Assembly (NCBI RefSeq): GCF_000220395.1
Contig: NW_004086163.1
Coordinates: 1-64,000 of the forward strand
Direction: 5' to 3'
Origin: Ichthyophthirius multifiliis
Lineage: Eukaryota > Ciliophora > Oligohymenophorea > Hymenostomatida
DNA: 64,000 bases
Under the pieces are notes generated by a model that was not told where the DNA came from, ran no database searches, and saw only the letters and a list, made by a program, of their open reading frames with translations. The position numbers and the translations under genes were made by a program. This document shows, piece after piece, positions 12,691 through 26,619 of this stretch. Position 1 is the first letter of the stretch. The number at the start of each line of letters is the position of its first letter.

Positions 12691-14629
12691 ATGCAATTTA
12701 AAAAAAATACAAGAGAATAAATAGCTTTTCCAATTAGCAAGAAAAATTTAAATTAAATAAAATTACCGCGTTTAAGATTAAAAAAAAGAGTAATCCATTC
12801 AAAAAATCCATACAAAATAAAACCCATAATATACATTGACGAATCTAAATTAACAAAAAAAACTTTAGATGGATTTTTGCTATTAAAAGTGACAAAAAAT
12901 GATCTTCCTCATGAAATAATCAAATGCAATATGTCAAGTATATTTTTAAACTTATATATATAATAAAATATTTATTTTTTTAAAATAAAGAAATGAATAT
13001 AAATGCAGTAAATGTAGAAGATACATATTTTTTTATAAATTTGGTTTATTTTGATTTAAGTGAAAACGAAATAAAAATTGAAGATTTAATTAATTTCGCT
13101 AATTTATAAACATTAATATTAAGCTGTAACAAAATACAGAAAATAAATCTTTCTTTAGAATAAACATTCAATAACTTAGATACATTAGACCTTTCGTTTA
13201 ATTATTTAACTAAAGAATCAATTTCTAACCTTAAGTATATACCTATGTTGAGGAAATTAATATTAGAAAATAACGAATTGAATGAACTTCCGGAGAATAT
13301 GTCCCAGTTTTAATTTTTGGAAGAATTAATTTTAGACGGAAATTTATTTTAGTCAAATAATTATGCGTCTAGTTTTTGGTATTGTTTGGCAAGTATAAAA
13401 AAGCTATCATATCTTTCTTTAAGTAGAAATAATTTAAGAGGTATTCATACAGAAAAACTTGTTGCGGGAAATTTTATGAGTTTGACAATTATTGATTTTT
13501 CATATAATATTGTAGAGAATTAACATAATTTAATCTGTGCCAGGAATTTTAAAAGTCTTCAAAAATTAATTATTACAGGAAATCCGTTTGCTATGAGTTA
13601 AGAACATAAAGGTTTAGAAATGGAAGTTTATGCAAGAACTGGTATTTATTATTATATATAAAATTATATATATAATTATTTATATATATATATATTATTT
13701 ATATATATATATATATATATATAATTATAAATATTTATATATAAATATATTATTTTAAAAAATAGGTGGTATTGTTGTTAATGAAGAGGTCGAAAAATAT
13801 TACTTAAAGTAAAAAAATGATAAGATTAGATTAAAATTAAATTCGATTAAATAAGGAAAGTTGAAAATGATGATTTTAAAAAAAACAAAAAGATTATTTT
13901 ATGGGAATAGAGATGCCTTAGATTACTGTTAAACCTACTGATTAATAATCTTAATAATAATAAAATGAATTTGATGACTAAAATTCGTTTATTAATTATA
14001 ATAAAATAATGACGATGTTATGTTTATCACTTAAAATCCTACTGTAGTTGGAAATAATAATCATAGTGTATAAAAATAATAATAACATAATAAATAATTA
14101 TCTACTATTGAAGTATCATTATTTTATTTTTGTTATTAAAAAAAAAAACTTATTATTAAAATAAAAATAATAATATTAAGAATTCTAGTTATAAAAAAAA
14201 TTAAGTTTTAAACAAAGAAAATATGAATTATGATAAGTTTATAGAAGCCGCAAGGGATTAATTAGGTGACAACAAAGAATATGAATAAGCTTATGATTTG
14301 AATTAAGCTTATAAATTATTGGAAAATATGGTTAATAGGCCTAATGATGATGTTTGTTGTTAATCATAAAATTATTTAAAACCAACTTAAGCTATTTAAA
14401 GATATAAATTTAAAGGCATTATTTTTTTATTTATATTTATTTAAATATTCAATAATTTATAGATCAAAGCATATCTTTAATTAGTGCAGAATAAATAGAA
14501 AATTTTGAAAAAAAGAAAAGTATTGCAGGATAGAATGATAGTTTGGAATAAAGCAATAAAATAAATACTTAAAATAGAGAAAATAATGACGATTACGATG
14601 TTATTTAAGAAATAGGAAATTTATTTTGA
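12691..14629 (+). CDS. Leucine-rich repeat protein, XRRA1-like
   Basis: The gene starts MQFKKNTREQ and has a basic N-terminus with YIDESKLTKKTLDGFLLLK, which resembles the segment before the repeats in XRRA1 (X-ray radiation resistance-associated protein 1). Six or more leucine-rich repeats follow, e.g. LVYFDLSENEI, LQTLILSCNKI, LDTLDLSFNYL, LRKLILENNEL, LEELILDGNLF, LSYLSLSRNNL and LTIIDFSYNIV. After a TA-filled intron (about 13633-13765) comes a low-complexity Gln/Asn-rich C-terminal half ending EIGNLF and TGA at 14627-14629. The frame shifts at the A8 run 13878-13885 and again near 14000, so the middle is uncertain. A GC-AG intron is inferred at 14416-14462. The XRRA1 assignment rests on layout and the DGFLLLK segment and is tentative; the repeat family is certain. 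Confidence 0.7.
14416..14462 (+). other. Probable GC-AG intron in the LRR gene
   Basis: The upstream exon frame ends ...RYKFK G and the downstream frame opens with QSISLISAEQIENF. The only junction joining them in phase removes 47 nt starting GCATT and ending TTATAG. No GT donor exists within reach in the upstream exon. Almost all other introns here are GT-AG. Confidence 0.5.
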
Positions 14630-14983
14630 ATTAATATATATATATATAAATATATATATATAAATATATATAAAAATATATATTATATATATTTCTATAT
14701 ATATATATTTTTATATTTTATTTATTTAAAATTATTTTTATTTTTTTATTTATTTTTTAATTATTATATTTACCTCATATGTATATAAACAAATTTATTT
14801 TTTCATTATATTATTTTATTATTTGTTTTATTTAATTTTTTTTTAAAAAAAAATTTAATTTCTATATTAATATCATATTTTTCATATATTTATCATTTTT
14901 TCTTTTTTTTTTTTATAATTAAAATACTTGATTTTTTTATAATAATAATAAATAATAATATACTTATATATTTTCAAAAAAAG
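14630..14983. other. Spacer between LRR gene and ATG3
   Basis: AT-only spacer with TA microsatellite at about 14637-14710, then T-rich DNA up to the ATG3 start. It should contain the ATG3 promoter; no specific element is recognisable. Confidence 0.5.
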
Positions 14984-15856
14984 ATGGATTATATTAAAAA
15001 TAAATTAAATAATGTTAGAATGGGTATAACAACAGCATTAATAGATCCTCCTACTGAATCTATATTTTTCTAAGAAGGTTAATTGACAGTAAATGAATTT
15101 GTGCAAAGTGGAGATAGATTAATATAATCTTGTCCTTCGTGGAAATGGAAAAATGCTATTTCTGATAAATATTAGAATAATTTATTACCTAGTGATAAAT
15201 AATATCTATTACTTGAAAGAGTACCTTGTAATTAAAGAATTTGCGAATTATAGGAAAACATTAATATATAAGAAAAATTAGTATCTTTTATAATTTTATT
15301 TTTATAATTTTTATTTTTATTTAAAGGATAACGAGGATGATTGGGTTATAAATGAATAAATTTAATAAGAAAAAAAACAAGTAGAAAATAAATAAATTGA
15401 AGAAGAATAATAATTAAAATAAAGTATTTTTTTATTTTAAAATAAATAAATAAATAAATCAAATATAAAGATAATTTAGTTATTTTAGAATCAGGTTAAG
15501 AAACAAGATATTATAATTTATCTATAGTATACGATTTTTATTACTATACTCCTCGTTTATATATTACAGGAGTAGATGAGAATAATAACCCTTTAACTCA
15601 AGAAGAGATTTTTTAAGACATAATTAATGAATATGCTAATAAAACTGTTACATTCGAAGAACATCCTCATTTAGGGACTTAATAAGCTTCATTACACCCT
15701 TGTAAACATGCGAAAGTTATAAAGCATATGGTCGATACTATTTAGGGAAATGGGGGAATTATTGAACCTCATATGGCAATTTAAATTTTCTTGAAATTTT
15801 TAGCTTCTGTTATTCCAACAATAGAATATGATATTGCAAATGATTTTTATTTATGA
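14984..15856 (+). CDS. ATG3: ATG3, E2-like conjugating enzyme for ATG8
   Basis: ATG3 receives activated ATG8 from ATG7 on a catalytic cysteine and transfers it to phosphatidylethanolamine during autophagosome formation. Start 14984, introns 15281-15326 and 15424-15470, and TGA at 15854-15856 give 780 coding nt, exactly 259 aa with no frame break. Family motifs: an N-terminal amphipathic start, FFQEGQLTVNEFVQSGDRL, SCPSWKWK, LERVPCNQR, then RYYNLSIVYDFYYYTPRLY, VTFEEHPHL, and the catalytic ASLHPCKHAKVIKHM with the active Cys at about residue 209. The end VIPTIEYDIAND matches the conserved C-terminus. The flexible acidic/Gln-rich loop between the PC motif and the core is shorter than in animal ATG3. 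Its substrate ATG8 is encoded about 41 kb away. Confidence 0.96.
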
Positions 15857-16058
15857 TATATATATATAAATTAAAAAATATTATATTATATTATTTTATT
15901 TTTTAAAAAGAATATTTCATTAATTTTTTGTTAATATTAATATAATGAAAAAAAAAAATATAAAATTATATATATATTTTAATAATTTATTAATTAAACA
16001 AAAAATAGTATAAAAATAAGAATAAATATAAAATTAAATAATTAAAATAAAAATAAAA

Positions 16059-19000
16059 ATGGTAAAATTTATACCAACAAAAAGAAATACAAAAAAAATA
16101 AATGTCGAAGAATATTGGGAACTTCGTTCTAAAATGCGTCCCAGGGGAAAAGAAATTACCAAAAAAAGACCCCAAGTGGATATTTCAGGCCGATATAAAT
16201 TTAAGAATTTAAAATCAGAATTAAAAAATATAAATGTAGGCCTTTCTTATTTCATAGAAGAAATTAAAATTTAACCTTATTCATAAACGGATGATAATTT
16301 AGGTTCTTTTTTTTAAGATGAGCTCGAATAGTAGAATGCTAAGTGTAAATTATATTACTTTAGGGAGTTTTATAATAAAATTGAGCCTTTTTGTTAAAGT
16401 TTACCTCTTATATTGCATAATTTAGGCTATATATTGGAAGAAATAATATCAAATATACAAAGTGAGGATGATAATGAAGAAAATTCTAAAAAAAATCATC
16501 TAATGACACCTATTATGCTTGATTTAATATAATAATTAATAAGAGATTGTCAAGAGAAACTATTTAAAGTTTTTATAGAGAAAATTTTCATAAAAATAAC
16601 GAATTTACTATCTTTATAAAACCTTCCTTTGTTATAGAAAATATATAAAGTTTTAGCTTATTCTTTGAAATATTTTTTCGCTAAAATTTAAAGTATTTTT
16701 TTTTTTTTTTTCAACCTATAATTTTTATTAAAAAAAAAAAAATACTATAAATTTTATATAAAAATTATAGAAAAAATAAACAAATATAAATAATGATATA
16801 TTTTTATTTTTATATATAGAAAATGAAAAAAATTTCAAGTAATTTTTAGAATTATATATAAGTATACTTTTTTAACATAAAAATAAGGCAATTCGTTAAT
16901 TTTCAAGTGAATCTTTTTCTTTTATTATTAAAAAATTAAACCAAAACTAACGCATTTAATATATTCCATTGATTTTTGAGAAAATAAAGGAATTTTAATT
17001 TGAAAATAGTTAAAAATAGCATTTATTAGTAGCCATTTCTTTCTCTTTTTTTTCTTGTTTGACTTCAATTCAGAAATTTATTACTTATAAAGGAATGGAT
17101 TATTTTAAGGAGTATTTGGAAATTTTTTTTTCTTAGAAATTAAATTAAGACGAAAATGCACTTTCTGTCTATGGAATGTTCCTAGAAAGTGTCTATAAGC
17201 ACTTTAGTATATAAGATTAGGACTAGAAATTGTGCTTTAATTTAAATGATATGATTTTTGTGCTAAGTAGTGTACTTTAAGGGGTTGACGAGGAAAAAAT
17301 ACTCGAAAAAAGTTGCGAAAAAATCGAATAAATGCTTGATTTAATCCCTTTAAGTGATAAAAATATATAAAATATAGTCTCTATAGGGGTAAAGAGTATC
17401 AAAAAAGAGTTAAAAAGTGACCTATTACCTAAATTAATAGCAAAAATATTCAAAAAAGGGATAGAAAGTTATCCTCGGGAAATTTTAGTGGATGAAATTG
17501 AGGATTTTTTACTTGAAAAGATGAATATTGAATAAATTTGGAGTTTTTTGAGTTTATTAATATTTCCTTATGAAAAAAAAAGGGAAAATATAGACTAAGT
17601 CTTTTGTTTTGGGAAATAAATATATAATTATTCATTAGTTTTAGCCTTTAAAAATTTAAATAGGACTTTTTTTGAAGAATAAGATGAAAATTTAATATAA
17701 TTTAATTTGAGTGTTATTTTTATGGGAATATTTATTCATTATAAAAGTTTTAAAAATGAATTTTAATAATTAAATTTTAAAGAAGATTTTTTTAATTTAT
17801 TATTGCAAAAAAGTGATTTCCTTTAAAAACTTAGTGAAGATTTAGTCAATTTTTAAGACTAAAAAATCAATTAATTGGCCTTTTAAAAGCTTTTTTTGAT
17901 AGTTAAAATCTGCTAATTTAATATAAAGTAATGCTAGGGGGTACTTATAGAAAATTTGGTTAGAATTTATGAAAAAATAAACTTTTTTTTGGATAATTAG
18001 GGACATTATTTAGACTCTTATACTCAAGATTTACCCATTGAAAGCTTTTTGGGTAATTATTATTAAATAGATGAAAAAATAGATAGGAAATACTAACTAT
18101 AAAGCTCCGAAATAGCCTAGAAATTTAAATTGGATTTATTAAAAAGCGAGATTTTGTTATTTTTTGGTTTAGTTAATAATAATTTAGAATAATAATAAGA
18201 AATAGAGATATAATACGCAGAAAAATAAAGACATAACCCTTTTTATTTACAAAACTTTGCGTTTTATTTACAAAAAAAGAACTAGTAATTAAGCTTGGAA
18301 AAATATAGGAAATTCTATATTTCTTTATGTGGAAATTTAAACAGTAAATATAATGAAATCAGGCATTCTTCTTTATTAATTTTAAACTAATTTTAGTTTA
18401 TTTCCAAAAAAGATTAAGAAGTGTTAAAAACACTTCTTTTTATTCAAAATTTAAATGTAAGTCTAGAAAATGAGAGAATAATTAAAATTGAATTGATTAA
18501 ATTGAAAACTTTCTCACATAAATATTCATAGGAAATTAATTTGGCAGTCTTTAATTTCCTTTTGGGTTATTTATTTGTTCGATTTTCATTACTTTGGCCT
18601 GTTTTAGGAGATGTTTTGGCATATTATATGAGTGAAGATAGTTAAAATTAAGTTTTTTAGAAGATTTTTATTAATCTTTTGGCTTATTATAATTATTCAA
18701 TGTTTAAAATATATTAAAATGACGACAAAGAAATGTAAATGGGGTTAGAATATTAAAATTAAGGCAGTTTTTTTTAACTTTTTGATGATTTTTATGTCTT
18801 TGAAGGCGATTTTATTGACGTAAAAATCGTTTTTTAGAATTTATTTAATAGCTTTAATTCAATTAAAAAAGAAAATTTACACGAAAATACTAAAAGGGAA
18901 CTTTTAAAATTAACTGAATAGTTTTTCTCATTTGAACATAAAAAAATCGACTTTTAAATCCAAAATTTAAACGAAATTTCGGAGTTTGAAATTGTGGAAA

Positions 19001-22000
19001 TTCAATAAAAAAGTTAACTTAAAATAAATAATTTCCTCTATTTAAAATATGAATGTTTTATGAAGTCTTTTGTGTAGTTTATGAATGTAAAAGACTTGAA
19101 AAATTAGAATATAAAAGACCTTTTTTACTCTATTTTCCTTGATTTGTTAAGAAAAAAAAAACCTATATTATAATAATTGGCTTTAGATTGTATATTTAAG
19201 TACGAATAGACTGAATTGCATAAATATATGAAAAATTTATAGGCTTTAGTTAAAAAAGATGGATTAAAAAAGGAGCTTTTGACATTTAAAACTCTAGAAG
19301 ATTCTCATAGAAAAGTTTTAATTTCAATAATTATGGGGATAGTCTACCCAAGTTTATTTTCGAAAAAAGGGAGCGAAAAAAAGTCGAAAAAACATGGGGA
19401 AAATCAACGAAATTCTTTATTTTAATTCTTCGCGAGTCTATAAGAAAATGAAATGGGAAATTTAGTGAGTTTTGTTTTTTAGAATTACCATATTCCTGGT
19501 TATTCTAATATTAGAATATGTTTGGAAAATGAAAAAGAATTAGTAAATGTACATTTAAATTAAATTGAGGAATTTAATATTAATATTAAGAATATTGTAA
19601 GTAAATTAGGTGTTTTTATATAGCCTTTTCTTAAATAAATTCTTAATTATATTTTATCTTTAATTAGTGTTTGTTCGAAAATTAAAAAATAATTAAAAGG
19701 GGATAATAATAATAATAATAATTAGAAATCAACTTCTTCTTCTTAAATAAAAAAGAGAATTAAAACTCTTGAAAAATAAGCTTTAGAAAGATATTGTTAA
19801 ATATGTAAATAATTCGGAAATACAATTGAAATGGAGGATTTCGTGACTATTTTTTTAAATATTATGAATGAAAAAATTAATAATTTAAAGGAAATTACAG
19901 TTACTAGTATGCCTTGTATTTTGAAAGTATTCTAAAGTTGGGGTGAGGATGAATCTTTCCATTATATTTTTTAAGAAAATACTTTTATTTTTGAAACCTT
20001 AATATCTTTATATTCCCGAGAAAAGTTAAATGTGAAAATAATATAGATTTTACATAAGATTTTCTTTAATATTTTATATATTAATGAAGATGAAAAAAAT
20101 ATAGACTAAGAGGAAGATGATATGGATAAAAAAAAAAAACATTTTTATTAATAATATTATGATTAACTTTTAAATAATATTTATCTTTATTTAGAATGTA
20201 ATCTAGCCCCTTCTTAAATGATTAAGAAAAATAAATAGAAAAAAATAGACTCAGATTCTTTATTAATAATACACTTTTTATCTTCTTATATTTAATAAAA
20301 AAAAGACTATTCTATATATTTAAATTACTTCACTAAATTCTTAGATGCCGCCAATATTAAAAAACTTAAAGATATAAATAATGATACTTAAGAAAACTAA
20401 TTATAAAAATAACATACTTTTAATAATAAAAATGCATAAAAAATGGACTGCTTTTTATAAATAATGAAAATATGTTTAAATTTCCTTAATTTAAATGAAA
20501 ATAATACACTCTATTATGAATATTTTATTAGTATTCTTCCCAACGCATTAACTCCGGCTTTAAAAACTTTAACAATTTAATGTATTATAGCTTTAAAAAG
20601 TGAGTTTTTGGACCAAAATATGATTCTTATTCTTTAGAATATGTCTACATATTAACGTTCTATATAATAATAATTAAATTATGATTTATTAATAGACACT
20701 ATATATAATGTAAATACAATATACATATCCTAATGGATATACGATGATAAAAAAACCAGAAATATAGAAATATATATAATGAATTTATTAAGTTTAATCA
20801 CTGATAATGAAATGAGTGTTAAACTAGCCTTAAATAGTTCCTTTAGTACCTTTTTTGAGCTCATATAGGACATAAATCTACCCTAAAGAAGCAAAGAAAT
20901 CGTATGGAAGATTTTACTATAAAAAATATTGCCTTTTATTTCCAAAGAACTAAAAAAAAACAAAGAAGAAGGAACTTTGAGAAGTCTTTTACAAATTCTA
21001 AAAATGTATGTCAAATTCACATCCAATAATTAATAAAATAATTTACTTTTATATAAAGATTTATAAGTATTAACACATAGTGATGAAAATTAAGACTTTT
21101 TTGAGTGTATTACTCATATTTAAATTGCAAAAAGAACAAAGGCTTTGGGAATTTTTTTGGCTAAAAATATCGAAAGCTTAGATTAAAATACACTCTGGAT
21201 GTTTATTATTCCGATTTTAGAATGGAATATTTTACATAAATGTCAGGATGTGTATAAAAAAAATAACAAAATGAAACTTACGGATTAGTTTATGGAGATT
21301 AATAAGAACTTATTATAGGCTTCAATTAATTTATTAGGTATTGCTTGTGGGAAAATATCAATTGGAAAAAATAAAAAGTTATTGAAAAAATATGTTTAGT
21401 TTTTAGCGAACAAAGGGTTTTAATAGAAAATTACAATCAAAGTCTTAGTTTCAATTATGGAGAATTTAAATTTACCATATAATATTGTGGACGAAGTGAA
21501 TAACTAAATGAATTAAGTAAATTAAGATTCTAATCAAAAGACTCTTTTGGCTGAACTTGTGGATAAAAATAGGAAATTTATTAATCCAAACAAAGATTTT
21601 GATTTAGAAAATGAGAATGCTGAAAAAATAAGGAATTATATTAAAATAATAAAGAAGATATTAATGAAGAGGCGAATTGGGTACATAATGTCTAAAGAGA
21701 GAAATTTATGTTAAAAAATATTGAAAATTAAATGGAAATAGAAAATAATAATAACCAAATAGACTAAGAAACACGAAGTTATTATAATTTTTTAAGAGTA
21801 CAAGTATTTTTACCTATAAAATAGCTTTTATTTGATCATTAAAATGAAGTTTATAATAAACTAGCGAAATAAAAATTAGAATAAAAAGCGAAAAACAAAT
21901 AAGATGAAAAAGTTAGAATTTTCATGACTATTGGATTAGTTAAATTATTAATAAGATTCCCAAAGGAAATCTTTTCAGTCGAATTTCCAAAAATTATTAG

Positions 22001-22343
22001 TAAAGTAGTCAAAAACTTAAAAACAAAGGATAATGAAGAAAGAGATTTTACAAGAAAAGTATTACTTTAAATAGTAAAAATCACAGGACCTTATTTTTTA
22101 CATTATCTTATTAAAGAACTTAAATTTTTTCTTAATAAAGGTTGGGAAAACCATATTCTTAACTTTACTATCTATAATTTAGTTAAACAAATAGATTCTG
22201 AAAAACCTCCAATCGGATGTTTAGATTATTGTCATGCGGATATTTTCCCTCTTTTAATAGATGAAATATTCGGATCGATGAATGAAGAAAAGAATCTTTA
22301 GTTTACAAAAATACCAGAATAAAAGAAAAACAAAGTATTTAAA

Positions 22344-22399
<56 letters not shown>

Positions 22400-25327
22400 A
22401 TATATATATATTTTTTAATATATTTATTTTTATATAAATATATATTTTTTATCAATATCTATATATATATTATAATTTTTTGTTTATTTTTTTTTCAAAT
22501 ATTTAATATTGCCTAAATAATGTTAATATTTTATATTTAGTAATTGTTTTAATATTATGTTATTTTTAAAAATTAATATAAATATATAATAATTATATAT
22601 TAATGTACTTTATTTTTTTAGGCTAACGATACTTTTTAATTATTAGCTAAATGGTGTGATTTTAGAAATATAATAGGTTTTATTTCCTTTATTAGAGAAT
22701 AATTGATATAGAACTTAGATGGAGCTAAAAATTAAGGAAAATTCGATTAAATATTTAATTATATTCTTGATGGTTTTTCCAAAAATCCGAGTATGAAACA
22801 TGAGCATTTAATACCTATAAGCTATTCTTTAATTAGAGATTCTTTACAATTAATAGCTTAAACAAAAGTCAAAGAAAGACTTCTTGATACCACAATTAAA
22901 GACGAAATTGAAACAAAAGATAAAAAAGTATTTAATTTAGCCAAGAAATATGAAATACTAGAAACTACAGCTCAAAATAAATCTATATTTAAGCACATAT
23001 AGGATGATAAAAAGCGAAGTGATGTAAGAATAGGCTATACACTATCAACTTTTGGGTTAAAAATGTGCATTATAGGCATAAAAAGTAACATTTTTGCTCC
23101 AGAAAAGATCGAAAACGAGTAATAATTTTAGTAATTGTTAAAAATAATCGTCGAATGTTTAAAATCGACTGACAATAATATGATAATAACTTCTTTAAAA
23201 ATCCTCCGAAACGTGCTTTCTAGAAACGAGGCGAAAAACATCCGAAAAGCGACGGTTTTTTCTGTCCTTTAAATAATGGAAAAACTCACAAATACAGACT
23301 AAGAAATGATAGGCGAAACATTCAAAATAATGACTGAAATAGTGAATAAATTCCCAAATATTCTTAAAAACTCTCAATATAAAGCGTTATTAGTTTATAT
23401 TAAATAACTATTGGATTTATCGGATTTTTGTCCTGATCCTTTACTCCTTTTAAAATCTATTATAGATTAAAAAAGGGTTTTTACAGAAGTTTATGATTTA
23501 GTAGATGAAAAAGTGAGGGAAATGATGATTTAGTCATACGCGGGAAATATATAGAATATTTGTAAGTAGATTTTTTTGAGTTTTCTTATTAATTATCCTA
23601 TTAGTGATAAATTAATGTAGAGTGAAATCAATTTCTTAATTAAAAATAGTGAATATTCATATGATTAAGGGAAGATGGTTGTTTTTGAGGTTTTAATGAT
23701 TATTATTAAAAATTTCCCTGAAAATATTATTTAGTTTTTCGGAGAGATTCTTATTGTGAATTATTTGGTTAATTTAATAAAAGAATAGGGAAACGAAAAT
23801 TTAAAGAATATTATTAATTAACATTTATAGGCATTAATTGCTAGGCTTTCGGATTAATAAATAATTCATTTGACATAGAATTGTATATAATGGATTTCTT
23901 TACATGAAAATCCTAAAATTTAAGAAAGTGGGTTTTCTGGTTTAAAGCTTTTTTTGAAATTTTAGAAGTGGAAGTATTTTTGTGAACATAGTTAAGTTTT
24001 TAAGGAAATTTAGAAAAATATTACTCTAGTCTTCGAAAGCAGAGTCGAAAGAATTAACATTTTCTGGGAAATCATGAAATAGAAAAAAGAAAGGAAAGAA
24101 ATAATCAAAAACAATCAAGAATTTAAAGACTTACTAATGTAAGAGGAAAATGATTACGAGTAAAATGAGTAAGAAATAGAACTTAAAAATGATACTTTAT
24201 TAAATTCAGCTATTGAGTTTTTAGAGGTTTATGTTTATTTTGTTAAGGAAAATTAAATTAATAAAAATAATATTATTTTTGCGGATAATGGGGATAAAAA
24301 ATTAATTATTTGCTCTTTACTTTAATTTGTTAATTTCCCAAATTAAATTACATCTAATTTGACTATTGGTTGTATTATACAGGCTGTAAAGGATAATGAA
24401 GAGATTTGTAAGCGTATATTTTTGGAAAACAAAGAGAATATGTAGAGTTTATTGCCGAAATTATTAAAGTTTTTGTACTTTTCGAAACTTAAAAATAATG
24501 TAGTCATTTAGAATACTTAAATTAGTCATAATTTCTTCATTTTTGCTTTTGAATTCTTTTATAAATTTGAATAAAATTTTAATGATTGTATGTTCGAAAA
24601 TATATTTAAGATTTTCTTAAAAGCATATGTAATAATATTTATTTTATTATGTTTTATTTGATTTTATTAATTTTTTTAGGCTAAAGCTTATTATAATAAA
24701 ACATAAATTGAAAATATTGTTGAATTAATAAATTTCTTTGGTTAATAGTTAAATGAGAAAAAAGAACTAAAATAATATTTTTGTAATAATGAAAGATTTC
24801 TTGATATTCTTATTGAAATTATTATTAAAGTAAAAACATAAGATATTAATAATAAAATTTATAGCAATGAAATAATTGAAAAAGCTGAATTGGTAAAAAA
24901 GATAATTATAAAATAAAAATATAAATATATATAATTATATAAATATAAATATATATATATTTTTTAATTTTTATATTTATTTATATATATTTATATATAT
25001 TTATACATATTTATATTTAATTATATTTTTTTCTATAATATATATATATACAATTATTTATATATTTATTTTATTTAGGCTATAGAAGAATTTAAAAAAT
25101 TTGTTGAATTAAATAAATTCTTTTAGATTTATTAAAGAATTAAATCGAAAATTGAAAATATAAAACAAGAAAGAAAAGAGTAGAAAAAAACTGAGTTTAT
25201 TACAAATCCTTTAGAAGCATAATAAAAGAAAATATTATAAAATTTAAAAAAAAGAAAAGCAAGTTAATTAAAATAAAAATAAAAGAAATTTCCTAATTTA
25301 ACAAGAAAAATATTAAAGAAAGATTGA
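16059..25327 (+). CDS. UTP20: UTP20-like U3 snoRNP / small-subunit processome HEAT-repeat protein
   Basis: UTP20 (DRIM) is a very large nucleolar HEAT-repeat protein needed for 18S rRNA maturation. Start at 16059 (MVKFIPTKRNTKK) and TGA at 25325-25327 give about 2,850 aa after introns, close to the family size. Diagnostic stretches include FCQSLPLILHNLGYILEEI near the N-terminus, EDSHRKVLISIIMGIVYPSL in the middle, and the C-terminal block TIGLVKLLIRFPKEIFSVEF, LLQIVKITGPYFLHYLIKEL, NFTIYNLVKQ and PLLIDEIFGSMNEEK. The protein ends in a Lys/Gln-rich basic coiled coil, typical for UTP20. Introns are seen at 16693-16819, about 22337-22620 (mostly TA repeat), about 24629-24680 and about 24899-25079. 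A frame change at an A6 run (21623-21628) is corrected by one extra A. It is the largest gene of the window. Confidence 0.9.
22340..22460. repeat. TA microsatellite inside a UTP20 intron
   Basis: A long TA tract with a few T-run interruptions fills the 5' half of the roughly 285-nt intron of the UTP20 gene. Confidence 0.85.
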
Positions 25328-26560
25328 TATAAAAATATATTTTATTTTGTATTTTTAAATAAAATATAATTATATTATATATATTATATATTTATACAAA
25401 GAAATTTTAAAAAATATTTTTATTTTTTATTTATATTTATTTAAAGACATATAAATAAAAAAATATATATATATTTTTTTTTTATATTAAATAAATAAAT
25501 TATTTTATACTTTTTATTTTTATATTTATTTTAGATATTTTCTTCATTTTTCTTTATTTTATATTATTTTTATTTCCAAATACTTTTTTATTAAAATAAA
25601 ACTTTATCCTCTTCAAAACAACTTTTTAATTTTTAAAAGTATAATAAGTAACAAACTTCCTTACTTTTATTAAAACATGAATTATATATATTATATTTAT
25701 TAAACTTGAATTCCTAATAAGAAAATATATTATTGCTAAAACTATTTTAATAATAATTTTAAAAGTCTTTTTTTAACTATTTCTATAATTAAGTTTTTTA
25801 TACTGAGTTATATTTAGTTGATGAATCAACCTTTCTTATCTATTTTTTTCTTAAATACTACTTAATTTATCATCCAAAGAAAAGCTAAAAGTTTTTATTA
25901 ATTTAAACTTTTTTTATACTTATAAAAAAATATTCTTTGAGATTTTGTTTATTTGCGTTTTTTCGTTCAAAATAATTCTATACTAGTATTTGGAGATTTT
26001 TCTGAATTTCAATTAAGAAATAAAAGCTTATTATTTAATCTATTCATCTTACAAAAATTTAAAGGTATCTTCGCATTATAAATTAATTAATTAATTAATT
26101 AATTAATTAATTTATTTTATGAAAGAAAATCATTTCTAAAACAGATTATAAATTAGGCCTAAAGTATTAGTATTAGTGTAAATTCTCATTGGATTTTGTT
26201 ACGTTCATTACTTATAGACAAAGCTCTATTTCTCCATTTACTAAAAAACATATTTTATTATTTATAAGAATATATTTATTCACTAAAAGATAATATTAAC
26301 TCTTTTATATTAATGACAATTATTTATCGGATTTACATACTAAAATTTTAATTAAATAACTTATATTTTAAAAGTATGGAAAAATAATAGTCTTAATTAA
26401 CTTCCTTTTTTAAAAACCAAATTAAAAGTTTTTAATATTTATTTTTCTCCTTATTGATTTCCTTATAATTCCGATTATATTTTCTTATTCTAAATTTTTT
26501 ATGACTTTAATATAATTTTTTTTTTTTATATATTTTTATTCATATATTAGGTTTTTGTAT
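25328..26560. other. AT-rich region, no recognisable gene
   Basis: This lies downstream of UTP20. There is a perfect AATT-type tetranucleotide run at 26081-26112. Minus-strand frames contain short coding-like patches but no motif I can name; they may belong to the decayed channel sequence to the right. Confidence 0.4.
26081..26112. repeat. (AATT)n tetranucleotide repeat
   Basis: Eight uninterrupted copies of AATT. It is the only long tetranucleotide repeat I noticed; other simple repeats here are TA tracts. Confidence 0.9.
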
Positions 26561-26619
26561 ATTATAGTTCTTTTATTATTTTTTAGGATAAATCATAAAA
26601 TATAAATAAAAAATTAGGC

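Noticed and set aside
23195-23377. Minus-strand 60-codon frame
   Set aside because: Antisense of UTP20, whose plus-strand frame is conserved here.
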